NCBI RefSeq assembly: GCF_004959775.1 | Contig: NZ_SJZG01000001.1 | Coordinates: forward strand, 310,001 to 374,000 | Direction of reading: 5' to 3' | DNA from: Agromyces sp. H66 | GTDB taxonomy: Bacteria; Actinomycetota; Actinomycetes; Actinomycetales; Microbacteriaceae | Length of the DNA stretch: 64,000 bases | In this document: piece after piece, positions 51,420 through 60,067 of the stretch | How positions within the stretch are numbered: the first letter of the stretch is position 1 | Layout of the letters: every line of letters starts with the position of its first letter | Notes under the pieces: generated by a model | The model's database searches: none | Told to the model about the DNA's origin: nothing | The model's input: the letters and a program-made list of their open reading frames with translations, nothing else | Translations under genes and position numbers: made by a program

Positions 51420-52349
51420 ATGACCGACCGGCTGCTCCCACGTCACCAGCAGGGAGCACGGTCGCAGCAGCTCCTCACCGTTCTCCTCGGCGACTATTGG
51501 CACCTGCGCGACGAACCCCTTCCCTCGGCGGCGCTCGTCGCGCTGCTGGGCCGGTTCGGTGTCACACCCGCCGGAGCTCGGGCGGCGGTGCAGCGGCTCG
51601 CACGCCGCGGCTTCCTCGTGCCCGTGAGGTCGGGCCGGACGACCCTCTACGCCGTTCCTCCGATGAGCCGGGAGCGGGTCGACGCCCATGTGCGCATCCT
51701 GTTCCGAACCGACCCGGGGCAGGAGTGGGACGGCACCTGGACCCTGGTGAGCTACTCCCTCTCGGAAGATCAGCGCAGCACGAGGAATGCGCTTCGCGAG
51801 CAGCTTCGCCAGGCGCGGTTCGGGTCCGTCCACGACGGTCTCTGGGTGCGGCCCGGCGACGCCAGACCGGTGGTCGACGAGATCCTGGGCGCCATGGGGG
51901 AGTCACCCTCGGGCGGTCAGCTCGCCATCTTCGTCGGCGCGCGCCTTCCGCACGGCGACCAGGTGGAGTTCTCCAGTCAGGCCTTCGGACTCGACGGCGT
52001 CGCCGCCGACTACCGCCGGTTCATCTCACGGTGGCAGGAGGTCGCCGCCCGGGTGGGTGAGGGGATCGACGACGCACACGAAGCGCTCCAGCTGCGAACG
52101 TCGATCATGCGCGACTGGCGTGAGCTTCGGCACGAGGACCCCATGCTCCCCCCTGAGCTCCTCGGTGGGGGATTCCCCTTCGACGAGGCGCTCGACGTGT
52201 GCTCCACGGTGTACGACCGCACCGGTCCGGCTGCCGAAGAGGCCTTCCGCGGCATCCTCCGCACCCACGCCCCCGAGCTGGCCGACTTCGTCTCGCACCA
52301 CACCTTCGCCGCCTACCGGTCCGACGACTCGATGAGGCGGGTCAGGTAG
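51420..52349 (+). CDS. PaaX-family transcriptional regulator
   Basis: 309 residues. N-terminal winged-helix: SQQLLTVLLGDYWHLRDEPLPSAALVALLGRFGVTPAGARAAVQRLARRGFL, typical of PaaX. The central domain has WDGTWTLVSYSLSEDQRSTRNALREQLRQARFGSVHDGLWVRP, and the C-terminal domain the MRDWRELRHEDPMLPPELL block, both characteristic of PaaX/PaaX_C. PaaX proteins repress aromatic-acid catabolism and respond to CoA thioesters, although other members act on different pathways. It lies 69 bp after the P450 gene; candidate binding sites are the inverted repeats upstream of PhnD. It overlaps the convergent GH10 gene by 8 bp. Confidence 0.9.
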   Translation: MTDRLLPRHQQGARSQQLLTVLLGDYWHLRDEPLPSAALVALLGRFGVTPAGARAAVQRLARRGFLVPVRSGRTTLYAVPPMSRERVDAHVRILFRTDPGQEWDGTWTLVSYSLSEDQRSTRNALREQLRQARFGSVHDGLWVRPGDARPVVDEILGAMGESPSGGQLAIFVGARLPHGDQVEFSSQAFGLDGVAADYRRFISRWQEVAARVGEGIDDAHEALQLRTSIMRDWRELRHEDPMLPPELLGGGFPFDEALDVCSTVYDRTGPAAEEAFRGILRTHAPELADFVSHHTFAAYRSDDSMRRVR

Positions 52350-53586
52350 CGAGCGTCGCCGCGAGCGGCTCCGTCGCGCCGGGGGCCAGCGTGAATCCCG
52401 CCGCCGCCCCGTCCACCCGCACCTCGTAGCCGCCCGCGAATCCGGCCACGGACACGCGGCCCGAGGCATCCGTTCGCAGTGTCGTGGGCGGCAGCCACCA
52501 CTCGCCCTTCACCAGCTCGTGCAGGGCGTCGTACGACGGCTTGCGGGATCCGTCGGCGCGCAGTAGCCCGATGGGCGCGCCGAGCCACGCTCCGCGGTCG
52601 GTGATGCCCCAGTAGGTGATGGCCTCCACCGCGGGGTGACCCACGAGCGACCGGTAGTGGCGCACGAGCTCGTCGGCCTGGCGGGACTCGCCCTCGGGCG
52701 TCGACGGCCACGATTCGACCTGCCAGTCGTTGAGGTCGACGATCTCGGGCGGCATGAGGTCGCCCGAGACGAGCGACGTCTCGGTGAGGTGCAACGGCAG
52801 CCCGTAGCGGGCGAAGCGGTCGACGATCGCGAGCACGGCCTCCTCGCCGCGGTAGCCCTGGTGCATGTGCGTCTGCAGCCCGATGGCGTCGATGCGGATG
52901 CCCGCCTCGAGCACGCCCTCGATGAGGCATTCGTACGCGCTCGAGAGGTCGAAGTCGTTGAGGAGCAGCGTCGCCTTCGGGTTCGCGGCGCGGGCCTCCT
53001 CGAACGCGAGCCGGATGGTCGGGATGCGTCCGCGCTCCCGCGCAAGCCGGGTCAGCCCATTCTCCTCCTTGTCGAACACGGGCATGATCACGACCTCGTT
53101 GATCGCGTCCCACGTGTCGATGAGCCCCGCGAACTCGGTCACCTCGCGACGGATGCGCGCGCGCAGCGCCGCCTCCACCTCGTCGGTCGTGAGCGGCAGC
53201 AGCCAGTCGGGCGCGAGGGTGTGCCAGGCGAGCGGATGCCCCTTCAGCGCGACGCCCCGCGCGGCGAACCACTCGGCGGCCCGGCGCAGGCGCTCGGTGT
53301 GCGCCCGGCCCCGCTCGGGCTCGAACTCGGCCCAGTAGAACGGCAGCGTCGCGGTGTTGAAGAGCGCGAGCCAGTCGGCGGCGAGCTGCTCGTCGCCGGG
53401 CCGTCCCTCGTCGTTCGCGAGCGCGATGAGGTCGAAGCCGATGTTGCCGAACGCGAACGCGTGGCGGGTCTGCTCGATGGTGACGTCGGTGTCGGCGAGC
53501 GGCCGTCCATCGGCGCCCGTGAACGTGATCGTCGACTCGACGAGGCGATGGGCGGGGGCGGATGCCACGGCGGCGCGTTCGGGCAT
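52342..53586 (-). CDS. GH10 endo-1,4-beta-xylanase, intracellular
   Basis: 414 residues, start at ATG 53586 with GAGGA upstream. GH10 barrel with FNTATLPFYWAEFEPERG (conserved N-terminal GH10 motif), HPLAWHTLAPDWL, acid/base Glu164 in WDAINEV and nucleophile Glu269 in HLTETSLV. A short C-terminal beta-segment (about residues 365-414) has no recognised domain. There is no signal peptide, so it should act on xylo-oligosaccharides after import. It is 14 bp from the xylB gene and co-located with a GH31 enzyme and a xylose pathway. Confidence 0.9.
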   Translation of the reverse strand: MPERAAVASAPAHRLVESTITFTGADGRPLADTDVTIEQTRHAFAFGNIGFDLIALANDEGRPGDEQLAADWLALFNTATLPFYWAEFEPERGRAHTERLRRAAEWFAARGVALKGHPLAWHTLAPDWLLPLTTDEVEAALRARIRREVTEFAGLIDTWDAINEVVIMPVFDKEENGLTRLARERGRIPTIRLAFEEARAANPKATLLLNDFDLSSAYECLIEGVLEAGIRIDAIGLQTHMHQGYRGEEAVLAIVDRFARYGLPLHLTETSLVSGDLMPPEIVDLNDWQVESWPSTPEGESRQADELVRHYRSLVGHPAVEAITYWGITDRGAWLGAPIGLLRADGSRKPSYDALHELVKGEWWLPPTTLRTDASGRVSVAGFAGGYEVRVDGAAAGFTLAPGATEPLAATLAT

Positions 53587-53600
53587 GTTGTGGTCCTCGC

Positions 53601-55016
53601 TCAGGCGCCCGCGGCGCCCGCGGCGGACCGCGCGCGCTCGGCGTACTGGTGCCGGATCTCGGGCCGCGTGTCGGGCGCGACCTCCTCGGCGATCTCGACG
53701 GGCCAGCCCGGCCGTTCGCCCGAGAGCACCCACGCGGCCTGGCGCGCGGCGCCGTCGGCGACGTATTCGCCCGGGGCCGGCACGACGACGGGCACGTCGA
53801 ACACCTGCGCGGCGATGCGTCGCACGGCCGGGTTCTGGGCGGCGCCGCCGATGAGCAGCACGCGCTCGGCCGCGACGCCCTGGCCGCGCACGGCGTCGAG
53901 TCCGTCGGCGAGCCCGCACAGCATGCCCTCGATCGCGGCGCGGGCCACCGCCGGGCGCGTGGTGTTCGCGAGCGTGAGACCGGTCAGCGACGCCGTGGCG
54001 CCCGGCAGGTTCGGCGTGCGCTCGCCTTCGAAGTACGGCACGAGCACGGCGCCGGATGCCCCGGGCCCCGCCTCGAGCGCGAGGCGTCCGAGCTCGGCGT
54101 GGTCGACCGCGAGGAGGCGCGCGGTGGCGTCCAGGACGCGGGCGGCATTCAGCGTCGCGATGAGCGGCAGGTACCGTCCCGTCGCGTCGGCGAAGCCCGC
54201 CACGGTGCCCGAGGCGTCGGCGACGGGGGCATCCGTCACCGCGAACACCGTGCCGCTCGTGCCGATCGAGACGACGACGTCGCCGGATGCCGCGTCCAGG
54301 CCGAGTGCGGCGGCCGCGTTGTCGCCCGCGCCCGGGCCGACGAGGATGCCGTCGGGTGTGCGGCCGGCGGCCTCGCCGGGGCCGAGCACGCGGGGGAGGA
54401 TCGCGTCGTGCCCGAGCGCCCGCACGAGGAGGTCGCGGTCGTAGCCGCCCGAACCCCAGTACGCCGTGCCGCTCGCGTCGGAGCGGTCGGTGGTGAGCTC
54501 GTCGAGCACCGGCCCGAGCGCCGACTCACCCTCGGGCCCGAAGCCACGGAGGCGCCAGGTCAGCCAGTCGTGGGGGAGTGCGACCGCGGCGACCCGGGCG
54601 GCATGCTCGGGCTCGGCGTCGCGGAGCCAGCGCAGCTTCGTGGCCGTGAACGACGCGACGGGCACGACGCCCGTGCGACGTGCGTACTCGTCGGCGCCGA
54701 CCTCGTCGATGAGGTCGCGCGCGGCCTGTGCCGACCGGGTGTCGTTCCAGAGCAGGGCGTCGCGGATGACCCGTCCCTCGGCATCGAGCACGACCATGCC
54801 GTGCTGCTGCCCGCCGATCGAGACGGCCTCGACGCCCTCGAACCCGCCCGCGTCGGCGAAGGCGGTGAGCAGCGCGCCCCACCAGGCGGCGGGGTCGACC
54901 TCGGTGCCGTCGGGATGCGCGGCGCGGCCGGAACGCACGAGGGTCCCGGTCGCGGCATCCCGGATCACGACCTTGCAGGACTGCGTCGACGAGTCGACGC
55001 CGGCGACGAGGGTCAT
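53601..55016 (-). CDS. xylB: Xylulokinase
   Basis: 471 residues. FGGY family kinase: N-terminal [38 protein letters not shown], and C-terminal [32 protein letters not shown] and [19 protein letters not shown]. It phosphorylates D-xylulose to xylulose 5-phosphate. Adjacent xylA supplies the substrate. The 138-bp gap before it on the xylA side contains a long hairpin, so it may have its own promoter or be partially separated from xylA. Confidence 0.93.
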   Translation of the reverse strand: MTLVAGVDSSTQSCKVVIRDAATGTLVRSGRAAHPDGTEVDPAAWWGALLTAFADAGGFEGVEAVSIGGQQHGMVVLDAEGRVIRDALLWNDTRSAQAARDLIDEVGADEYARRTGVVPVASFTATKLRWLRDAEPEHAARVAAVALPHDWLTWRLRGFGPEGESALGPVLDELTTDRSDASGTAYWGSGGYDRDLLVRALGHDAILPRVLGPGEAAGRTPDGILVGPGAGDNAAAALGLDAASGDVVVSIGTSGTVFAVTDAPVADASGTVAGFADATGRYLPLIATLNAARVLDATARLLAVDHAELGRLALEAGPGASGAVLVPYFEGERTPNLPGATASLTGLTLANTTRPAVARAAIEGMLCGLADGLDAVRGQGVAAERVLLIGGAAQNPAVRRIAAQVFDVPVVVPAPGEYVADGAARQAAWVLSGERPGWPVEIAEEVAPDTRPEIRHQYAERARSAAGAAGA

Positions 55017-55059
55017 GGGTGGTCGACTCCGATCGTGAATTTCTCGAGGGTTAACGTTG

Positions 55060-55118
55060 CCCGCCGAGTGTTACCGATTGTTCCGGGCCGTGCGCGGCCA
55101 ACGTGAACAGTCGGCGGG
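55060..55118. terminator. Long imperfect hairpin between xylA and xylB
   Basis: CCCGCCGAGTGTT (55060-55072) and AACAGTCGGCGGG (55106-55118) pair at 12 of 13 positions; the loop contains a further GGCCG/CGGCC stem. Transcription runs right to left here, from xylA into xylB. The hairpin may partially terminate or process the message. Confidence 0.55.
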
Positions 55119-55154
55119 TTGAGGGGGGAGAGGGCGGGGGAGCGGACGGGAGGA

Positions 55155-56348
55155 TCAGCCGCGGGCGCCGAGCAGGTGCTCGGTGGCGAGCTGCTGCAGG
55201 CGCACGAACCCGAAGCCCCTGCCGCCGAGGTAGGCCGACGGGTCGAAGTCCTCGTAGGCCGAGCGGTCGGCGAGCAGGTCGTCGTACGACTCGCCGTCGT
55301 TCAGCGTCGGCTTCGCGAGCTCGGTCACCTTCGCGGCCTCGAGCGCCGCCTGCACCTCGGGGTCGGCGCGGAAGGCCGCGGCGCGCTCCTTGAGCAGGAG
55401 GTAGGTGCGCATGTTCGCGGCGGCCGAGTCCCAGACGCCGGACTCGTCCTCGGTGCGGCTCGGCTTGTAGTCGAAGTGACGGGGGCCCGTGTAGGCCGGG
55501 CTGCCGCCGGGGCCGCCGTTCTCGAGCAGGTCGACGAGCGCGAACGCGTTGTGCAGGTCGCCGTGGCCGAACACGAGGTCCTGGTCGTACTTGATGCCGC
55601 GCTGGCCGTTGAGGTCGATGTGGAAGAGCTTGCCGTGGTACAGCGCCTGCGCGATGCCGGCGGCGAAGTTGAGGCCGGCCATCTGCTCGTGACCCACCTC
55701 TGGGTTGAGGCCGACCAGCTCGGGGCGCTCGAGCGAGTCGATGAAGGCAAGCGCGTGCCCGACCGTGGGCAGCAGGATGTCGCCGCGCGGCTCGTTCGGC
55801 TTCGGCTCGATGGCGAAGCGGATGTCGTAGCCCTTGTCGGTGACGTACTGGCCGAGCAGGTCGACCGCTTCGCGGTAGCGCTCGAGAGCCGATCGCACGT
55901 CTTTCGCGGCGTCGTACTCGGCGCCCTCGCGGCCGCCCCACATGACGAACGTCTTCGCGCCGAGCTCGGCGGCGAGGTCGAGGTTGCGGAGCACCTTGCG
56001 GAGCGCGAAGCGGCGCACCTGGCGGTCGTTCGACGTGAACCCGCCGTCCTTGAAGACGGGGGCGCTGAAGAGGTTCGTCGTGATCATCGGCACGATGATG
56101 CCGGTGGCCTCGAGGGCACCCTTCAGCCGGTCGATCTGCTTCTGCCGTTCGGCGTCGGAGGAGCCGAACGCGAACAGGTCGTCGTCGTGGAAGGTGAGGC
56201 CGTAGGCGCCGAGCTCGTCGAGCTTCTCGACGACGTGCACCACGTCGAGCGGATGCCGCGTGGGGCCGCCGAACGGGTCGGTGCCGTTGTAGCCGACCGT
56301 CCACAGGCCGAAGGAGAACTTGTCGTCACGGGTCGGGGCGCTGGCCAT
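55155..56348 (-). CDS. xylA: Xylose isomerase, class I
   Basis: 397 residues, the short class I form found in actinobacteria. Active-site elements: [13 protein letters not shown] (catalytic His), [17 protein letters not shown] (Glu and Lys of the metal site), [40 protein letters not shown] (metal ligands Asp and Glu/His). It converts D-xylose to D-xylulose. It is the first gene of the xylA/xylB/GH10 group, with the candidate XylR operator and -10/-35 upstream and a LacI gene divergent from it. Confidence 0.95.
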   Translation of the reverse strand: MASAPTRDDKFSFGLWTVGYNGTDPFGGPTRHPLDVVHVVEKLDELGAYGLTFHDDDLFAFGSSDAERQKQIDRLKGALEATGIIVPMITTNLFSAPVFKDGGFTSNDRQVRRFALRKVLRNLDLAAELGAKTFVMWGGREGAEYDAAKDVRSALERYREAVDLLGQYVTDKGYDIRFAIEPKPNEPRGDILLPTVGHALAFIDSLERPELVGLNPEVGHEQMAGLNFAAGIAQALYHGKLFHIDLNGQRGIKYDQDLVFGHGDLHNAFALVDLLENGGPGGSPAYTGPRHFDYKPSRTEDESGVWDSAAANMRTYLLLKERAAAFRADPEVQAALEAAKVTELAKPTLNDGESYDDLLADRSAYEDFDPSAYLGGRGFGFVRLQQLATEHLLGARG

Positions 56349-56390
56349 GATCCGCCTCTCAGCGTCGTCGATGAATTTGTTGGCGTAGAA

Positions 56391-56419
56391 AACATAACCC
56401 GTCGGATGGCGCGGCGCAA
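56391..56419 (-). promoter_or_regulatory. xylA promoter
   Basis: On the minus strand: -35 TTGCGC (56414-56419), 17-bp spacer, -10 TATGTT (56391-56396). The start site would be near 56384, about 35 bp before the ATG at 56348. Confidence 0.55.
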
Positions 56420-56432
56420 GCCGACGGGCGCC

Positions 56433-56454
56433 ATTTGTTCCTCAATTCCACAAA
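56433..56454. promoter_or_regulatory. Candidate XylR (ROK-type) operator upstream of xylA
   Basis: ATTTGTTC-CTCAATT-CCACAAA. The two arms are imperfect inverted repeats and match the 15331-15352 site in front of xylFGH at 14 of the 15 arm positions. It lies just upstream of the xylA -35, so it could act as operator or activator site. Confidence 0.6.
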
Positions 56455-56460
56455 CAGCTT

Positions 56461-56474
56461 GCGAAGCGCTTCGA
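56461..56474. promoter_or_regulatory. LacI-type operator GCGAAGCGCTTCGA
   Basis: A palindrome around AGCGCT, 57 bp before the LacI start at 56531. Related sites lie at 56504-56517 and 57592-57605. Confidence 0.7.
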
Positions 56475-56503
56475 CGACGGCGTAGAGTCGCGTCCCAGTT
56501 CAA

Positions 56504-56517
56504 TCGAAGCGTTTCTA
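56504..56517. promoter_or_regulatory. LacI-type operator TCGAAGCGTTTCTA
   Basis: A partially degenerate palindrome ending 13 nt before the LacI start, probably used for autoregulation together with the site at 56461. Confidence 0.6.
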
Positions 56518-56530
56518 CGATGGAGTCGAC

Positions 56531-57553
56531 ATGGCGAAGATCCACGAGGTGGCCAGGGCCGCCGGCGTGTCCATCAGCACCGTGTCGTACGCGCTGAGCG
56601 GCAAGCGCCCGATCGCCCCCGAGACCCGGCGGCGCATCGAGGAGGCGGCCCGCGAGCTCGACTACCAGCCCAACGCCGGGGCCCGCATGCTCGCCGGGCG
56701 TCGCACGCAGATCTTCGCGCTCACCGAGCCGTTCCGGGCCGACACCCATGCGCCCGCCCACATGGCCTTCGTGCTCGCGACCTCCATCGCCGCGCGGAAG
56801 TACGAGTACGACATCCTGCTCCTCACCGAGGAGGAGGCGTCGGCGGGCATGCGCCGGGTCGCGTCCAGCGGGCTCGCCGACGGCGTCCTCGTGCTCGACG
56901 TCGCGCCCGACGACGAGCGCGTCGCCCTGGCGCGGCGGATCGCGCTGCCCTGCGTGTTCATCGGCGTGCCCGACGACCACGAGGGGCTCGTCTGCGTCGA
57001 CCTCGACTTCGAAGCGGCCGCCGCGCTCGCCGTGGACCGACTGGCCGACCTCGGGCACCGTTCGATCGGCCTCATCGGGCACCCGCCCGCCTCGTACGTC
57101 CGCTCGAACTTCCCGCCGCGGGTGCGACGGGGGCTCGAAGGGCGGGCGGCCGAACTCGGCGTCGACTGCGCCGTCGTCCTGCCCGAGGCCGACGGACCGC
57201 GCCGCACCCCCGTGCGCGCGGCGGTTCGGGAACTCGTCGAGGGCGGCGCCACCGCCCTCGTGCTGCATTGCGACGACACCAGCCATGCCGTCGCGCTCGA
57301 CGAGCTCGCGGCGCTCGGCCGCCGCGTGCCCGACGACGTGTCGGTCGTCTCCGTGGGGGCGACCTTCGACACGTCCGCCTTCCATCCGCCGATCGACTCG
57401 GTCCCGCTCGTGCCGAGCGCGTCGTGCGAGCTCGCCGTCGAGCTCGCCATGCGAATGGTCGACGGCGGCGACGTCCCGGCGGCCGTCCACCTGATCGCCC
57501 CCGAGTACCGGGCGCACGGTTCGACCGCGCCGCCCCCGAGCGCGTCCGCCTGA
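56531..57553 (+). CDS. LacI-family regulator of the xylose/xyloglucoside locus
   Basis: 340 residues, start ATG 56531 with GGAG upstream. HTH KIHEVARAAGVSISTVSYALSGKRP, hinge LAGRRTQIFALTEP, and an effector domain with ADGVLVLDVAPDDERVALARR, IGLIGHP and VSVVSVGATFDTSAF. It lies between xylA (divergent) and the CUT1 importer/GH31 operon (downstream, same direction). Sites related to TCGAAGCGCTTCGA occur on both sides of the gene, so it probably controls its own gene and the importer operon. Effector probably xylose, an isoprimeverose-like disaccharide or another xyloside. Confidence 0.92.
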   Translation: MAKIHEVARAAGVSISTVSYALSGKRPIAPETRRRIEEAARELDYQPNAGARMLAGRRTQIFALTEPFRADTHAPAHMAFVLATSIAARKYEYDILLLTEEEASAGMRRVASSGLADGVLVLDVAPDDERVALARRIALPCVFIGVPDDHEGLVCVDLDFEAAAALAVDRLADLGHRSIGLIGHPPASYVRSNFPPRVRRGLEGRAAELGVDCAVVLPEADGPRRTPVRAAVRELVEGGATALVLHCDDTSHAVALDELAALGRRVPDDVSVVSVGATFDTSAFHPPIDSVPLVPSASCELAVELAMRMVDGGDVPAAVHLIAPEYRAHGSTAPPPSASA

Positions 57554-57591
57554 AACGAGCGCGCCGCCACGCGGCATCCGTTCGTCCGTGA

Positions 57592-57605
57592 TCGAAGCGC
57601 TTCGA
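57592..57605 (+). promoter_or_regulatory. Perfect LacI-type operator TCGAAGCGCTTCGA
   Basis: A perfect 14-bp palindrome 64 bp upstream of the sugar-binding protein gene at 57670 and 38 bp after the LacI gene. Confidence 0.8.
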
Positions 57606-57669
57606 CCGCTCGACAACTGAACACTCCGCACACACCACGCACACACCACCCACACCAGGAGAGGTAGCA

Positions 57670-58962
57670 ATGAAGCACACCAGAACCCTCGCCACGGCCG
57701 CGTCGCTCGCGGCGGCGGCGCTCATCCTCAGCGGATGCTCCGGCGGCGACGCCGGCGGCGACGAGAACACCCTCCGGCTCTGGCACTACGAGGGCGCGGA
57801 CTCGGCCATGGGCATCGCCTGGGAGCGCGCCATCGAGATCTTCGAGGACGAGACCGGCGCCACGGTCGAGTTCGAGGAGAAGAGCTTCGAGCAGATCCGC
57901 TCGACCGCCAGCCAGGTGCTGAATTCTGACGAGGCACCCGACATCCTCGAGTACAACAAGGGCAACGCGACCGCGGGCCTCCTCTCGAGCGAGGGCCTCC
58001 TGACCCCGCTCGACGACGTCGTCGACGAGTACGGCTGGGGCGACCTCCTCGCGCCGTCGCTGCAGACCACGGCCAGGTACGACGAGAACGGCATCATGGG
58101 CTCGGGCAGCTGGTTCGGCGTGCCCAACTACGGCGAGTTCGTGCAGGTCTACTACAACAAGGACGCGTTCGCCGCCGCCGGCCTCGAGGTGCCCACCACC
58201 TTCGCCGAGTTCGAGGACGTGCTGCAGGCGTTCGTCGACCAGGGCGTGACGCCGCTCGCGACCTCGGCCGCCGAGTACCCGCTCGGCCAGCTCTGGTACC
58301 AGCTCGCGCTCACCGAGGCCGACCGCCAGTTCGTGAACGACTACCAGCTCTACGAGAACCCGGTCGACTGGGAGGGCGACGAGATCGGCTACGCAACCGA
58401 GACCGTGAAGGACTGGGTCGACGCCGGCTACATCTCAACGGATGCCTCGGGCCTCAAGGCCGAGGACGCCGGCGTGAGCTTCATCAGCGGCGACGCCCCG
58501 ATCTTCTACTCGGGCAGCTGGTGGTACGGCCGGTTCACGAACGAGATCACCGACTTCGAGTGGGGCACGTTCCTGTTCCCCGAGGCCGAGCTGTCGCCGG
58601 GATCGGCGGGCAACATGTGGGTCGTCCCCGAGCGGGCGAAGAACAAGGAGCTCGCGTACGAGTTCATCGACATCACCATGCGTCCTGAGATCCAGGCGCT
58701 GCTCGGCAACAACGGCGGCGTGCCCGTCGCGGCCGACGAAGCCGACATCACCGACGAGAAGTCGCAGGAGCTCATCGCGAACTTCAACGCGCTGAACGAC
58801 ATGGACGGCATCTCGTTCTACCCCGACTGGCCCACGCCGACGTTCTACGACGAGCTCAACGCGGGCCTGCAGGAGCTCGTGAACGGCACGAAGTCGCCGG
58901 CCGAGGTGCAGCAGCAGCTCGGCGAGCAGTACCAGTCGGGCGTCGACGACATCGTCGGCTGA
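57670..58962 (+). CDS. Sugar-binding lipoprotein of a CUT1 importer (xyloside type)
   Basis: 430 residues, start ATG 57670 with AGGAGAGG upstream. Lipobox LILSGC (Cys about residue 23). Family-1 extracellular binding protein: TLRLWHYEGADSAMGIAWERAIEIFEDETGA, EAPDILEYNKGNATAGLL and ISGDAPIFYSGSWWYG. First gene of an operon with two permeases and a GH31 alpha-xylosidase, so it most likely binds alpha-xylosides or xylo-oligosaccharides. It is not close to the paralogous pair at 34277 and 38979. No ATPase gene is encoded. Confidence 0.9.
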   Translation: MKHTRTLATAASLAAAALILSGCSGGDAGGDENTLRLWHYEGADSAMGIAWERAIEIFEDETGATVEFEEKSFEQIRSTASQVLNSDEAPDILEYNKGNATAGLLSSEGLLTPLDDVVDEYGWGDLLAPSLQTTARYDENGIMGSGSWFGVPNYGEFVQVYYNKDAFAAAGLEVPTTFAEFEDVLQAFVDQGVTPLATSAAEYPLGQLWYQLALTEADRQFVNDYQLYENPVDWEGDEIGYATETVKDWVDAGYISTDASGLKAEDAGVSFISGDAPIFYSGSWWYGRFTNEITDFEWGTFLFPEAELSPGSAGNMWVVPERAKNKELAYEFIDITMRPEIQALLGNNGGVPVAADEADITDEKSQELIANFNALNDMDGISFYPDWPTPTFYDELNAGLQELVNGTKSPAEVQQQLGEQYQSGVDDIVG

Positions 58963-58971
58963 GACCCGGAC

Positions 58972-58997
58972 GCCGCGGCGCGTGCGTGCGCCGCGGC
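58972..58997 (+). terminator. Strong intra-operon stem-loop after the sugar-binding protein gene
   Basis: A perfect 10-bp stem GCCGCGGCGC / GCGCCGCGGC with a 6-nt loop, 10 nt after the stop codon and before the first permease gene. No T-run; probably an expression-balancing or mRNA-stabilising hairpin. Confidence 0.65.
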
Positions 58998-59056
58998 ATC
59001 CGCCCTCGGGGCTACCGGTCCCACCCACCGATGCCGGACCACCGGAAGGAACCACC

Positions 59057-60067
59057 ATGTCAGCCCTCGACGCCAGGGCCGCGACGACGATCGAGGTGAC
59101 GGATGCCGCGGGCGGGCGACGCGGACGCGCGCGACGCAACCCCGGAGGCCCCGAGGAGGGCCTGATCCCCGGCGCCCGTCGCGGCACCTACTGGCTCTAC
59201 CTCGTGCCCGGGCTCGCGCTGCTCGCCGTCATCGTGGTGGTGCCGCTGTTCTGGAACATCTACCTGACGTTCACCTCGTACCGAGGCATCCGCCCGCCCG
59301 AGTGGATCGGCCTCGACAACTGGGTCGAGCTCATGGGCGACCGGGTGTTCTGGACGAGCTTCGGCAACTCGATCGCGATGATCCTCGCGATGGTGATCGT
59401 GCCGACGCTGCTCGGCCTGCTGCTCGCGGCGATGCTGTTCGACCTGATCGGGCGCAAGTTCGGCGGGAGGCTCGCGAGCTTCCTGCGGGCGACGTACTAC
59501 CTGCCGCAGATCCTGCCCGCGGTGATCGCGGCGATCGTGATCGGCTGGATCCTCCGCCCCCAGAACGGCGCGCTGAACCAGGTGCTCGAGGGCATCGGCC
59601 TCGGCGACCTCACCCGCAACTGGCTCGGTAGCCCCGACACCGCACTGCCGAGCCTCATGGTGATCATGATCTGGGTGCAGCTCGGCTACCCGATCGTGAT
59701 CTTCATGGCGGCCCTGCAGCGGGTCGACCCCGAGCTGTACGAGGCCGCCGAGCTCGACGGCGCGAACTGGATCCAGCGGTTCCGGGCGATCACGGTCGGC
59801 ATGATACGGCCGGAGATCTTCGTCGTCACCCTCACCTGCACGATCGCGGCGCTCAAGGTGTTCGGCCCGGTCTACGCCCTCACCGGCGGCGGACCCGGCA
59901 CGTCGACCATCGTGCCCGCGTACTACGCGTACAGCGAGTTCTTCCAGTCGCAGCAGGTCGGCTACGGCGCGACCATCGCGACCGCGCTCACGGTCGTGAT
60001 CGCCGCGGTCAGCGTGCTGTTCATCCTGGCCCAGCACCGCATGGAGCGGAAGGAGGAGGGCCGATGA
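59057..60067 (+). CDS. CUT1 sugar ABC importer permease, MalF type
   Basis: 336 residues, start ATG 59057 with GGAAGGA upstream. A basic cytoplasmic N-terminus (about 42 residues) and six hydrophobic segments. EAA loop ELYEAAELDGANWIQRFRAITVGM (about residues 231-254). GLDNWVELMGDRVFWTSFGNS and ALTGGGPGTST are typical. Works with the following permease. Confidence 0.92.
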   Translation: MSALDARAATTIEVTDAAGGRRGRARRNPGGPEEGLIPGARRGTYWLYLVPGLALLAVIVVVPLFWNIYLTFTSYRGIRPPEWIGLDNWVELMGDRVFWTSFGNSIAMILAMVIVPTLLGLLLAAMLFDLIGRKFGGRLASFLRATYYLPQILPAVIAAIVIGWILRPQNGALNQVLEGIGLGDLTRNWLGSPDTALPSLMVIMIWVQLGYPIVIFMAALQRVDPELYEAAELDGANWIQRFRAITVGMIRPEIFVVTLTCTIAALKVFGPVYALTGGGPGTSTIVPAYYAYSEFFQSQQVGYGATIATALTVVIAAVSVLFILAQHRMERKEEGR

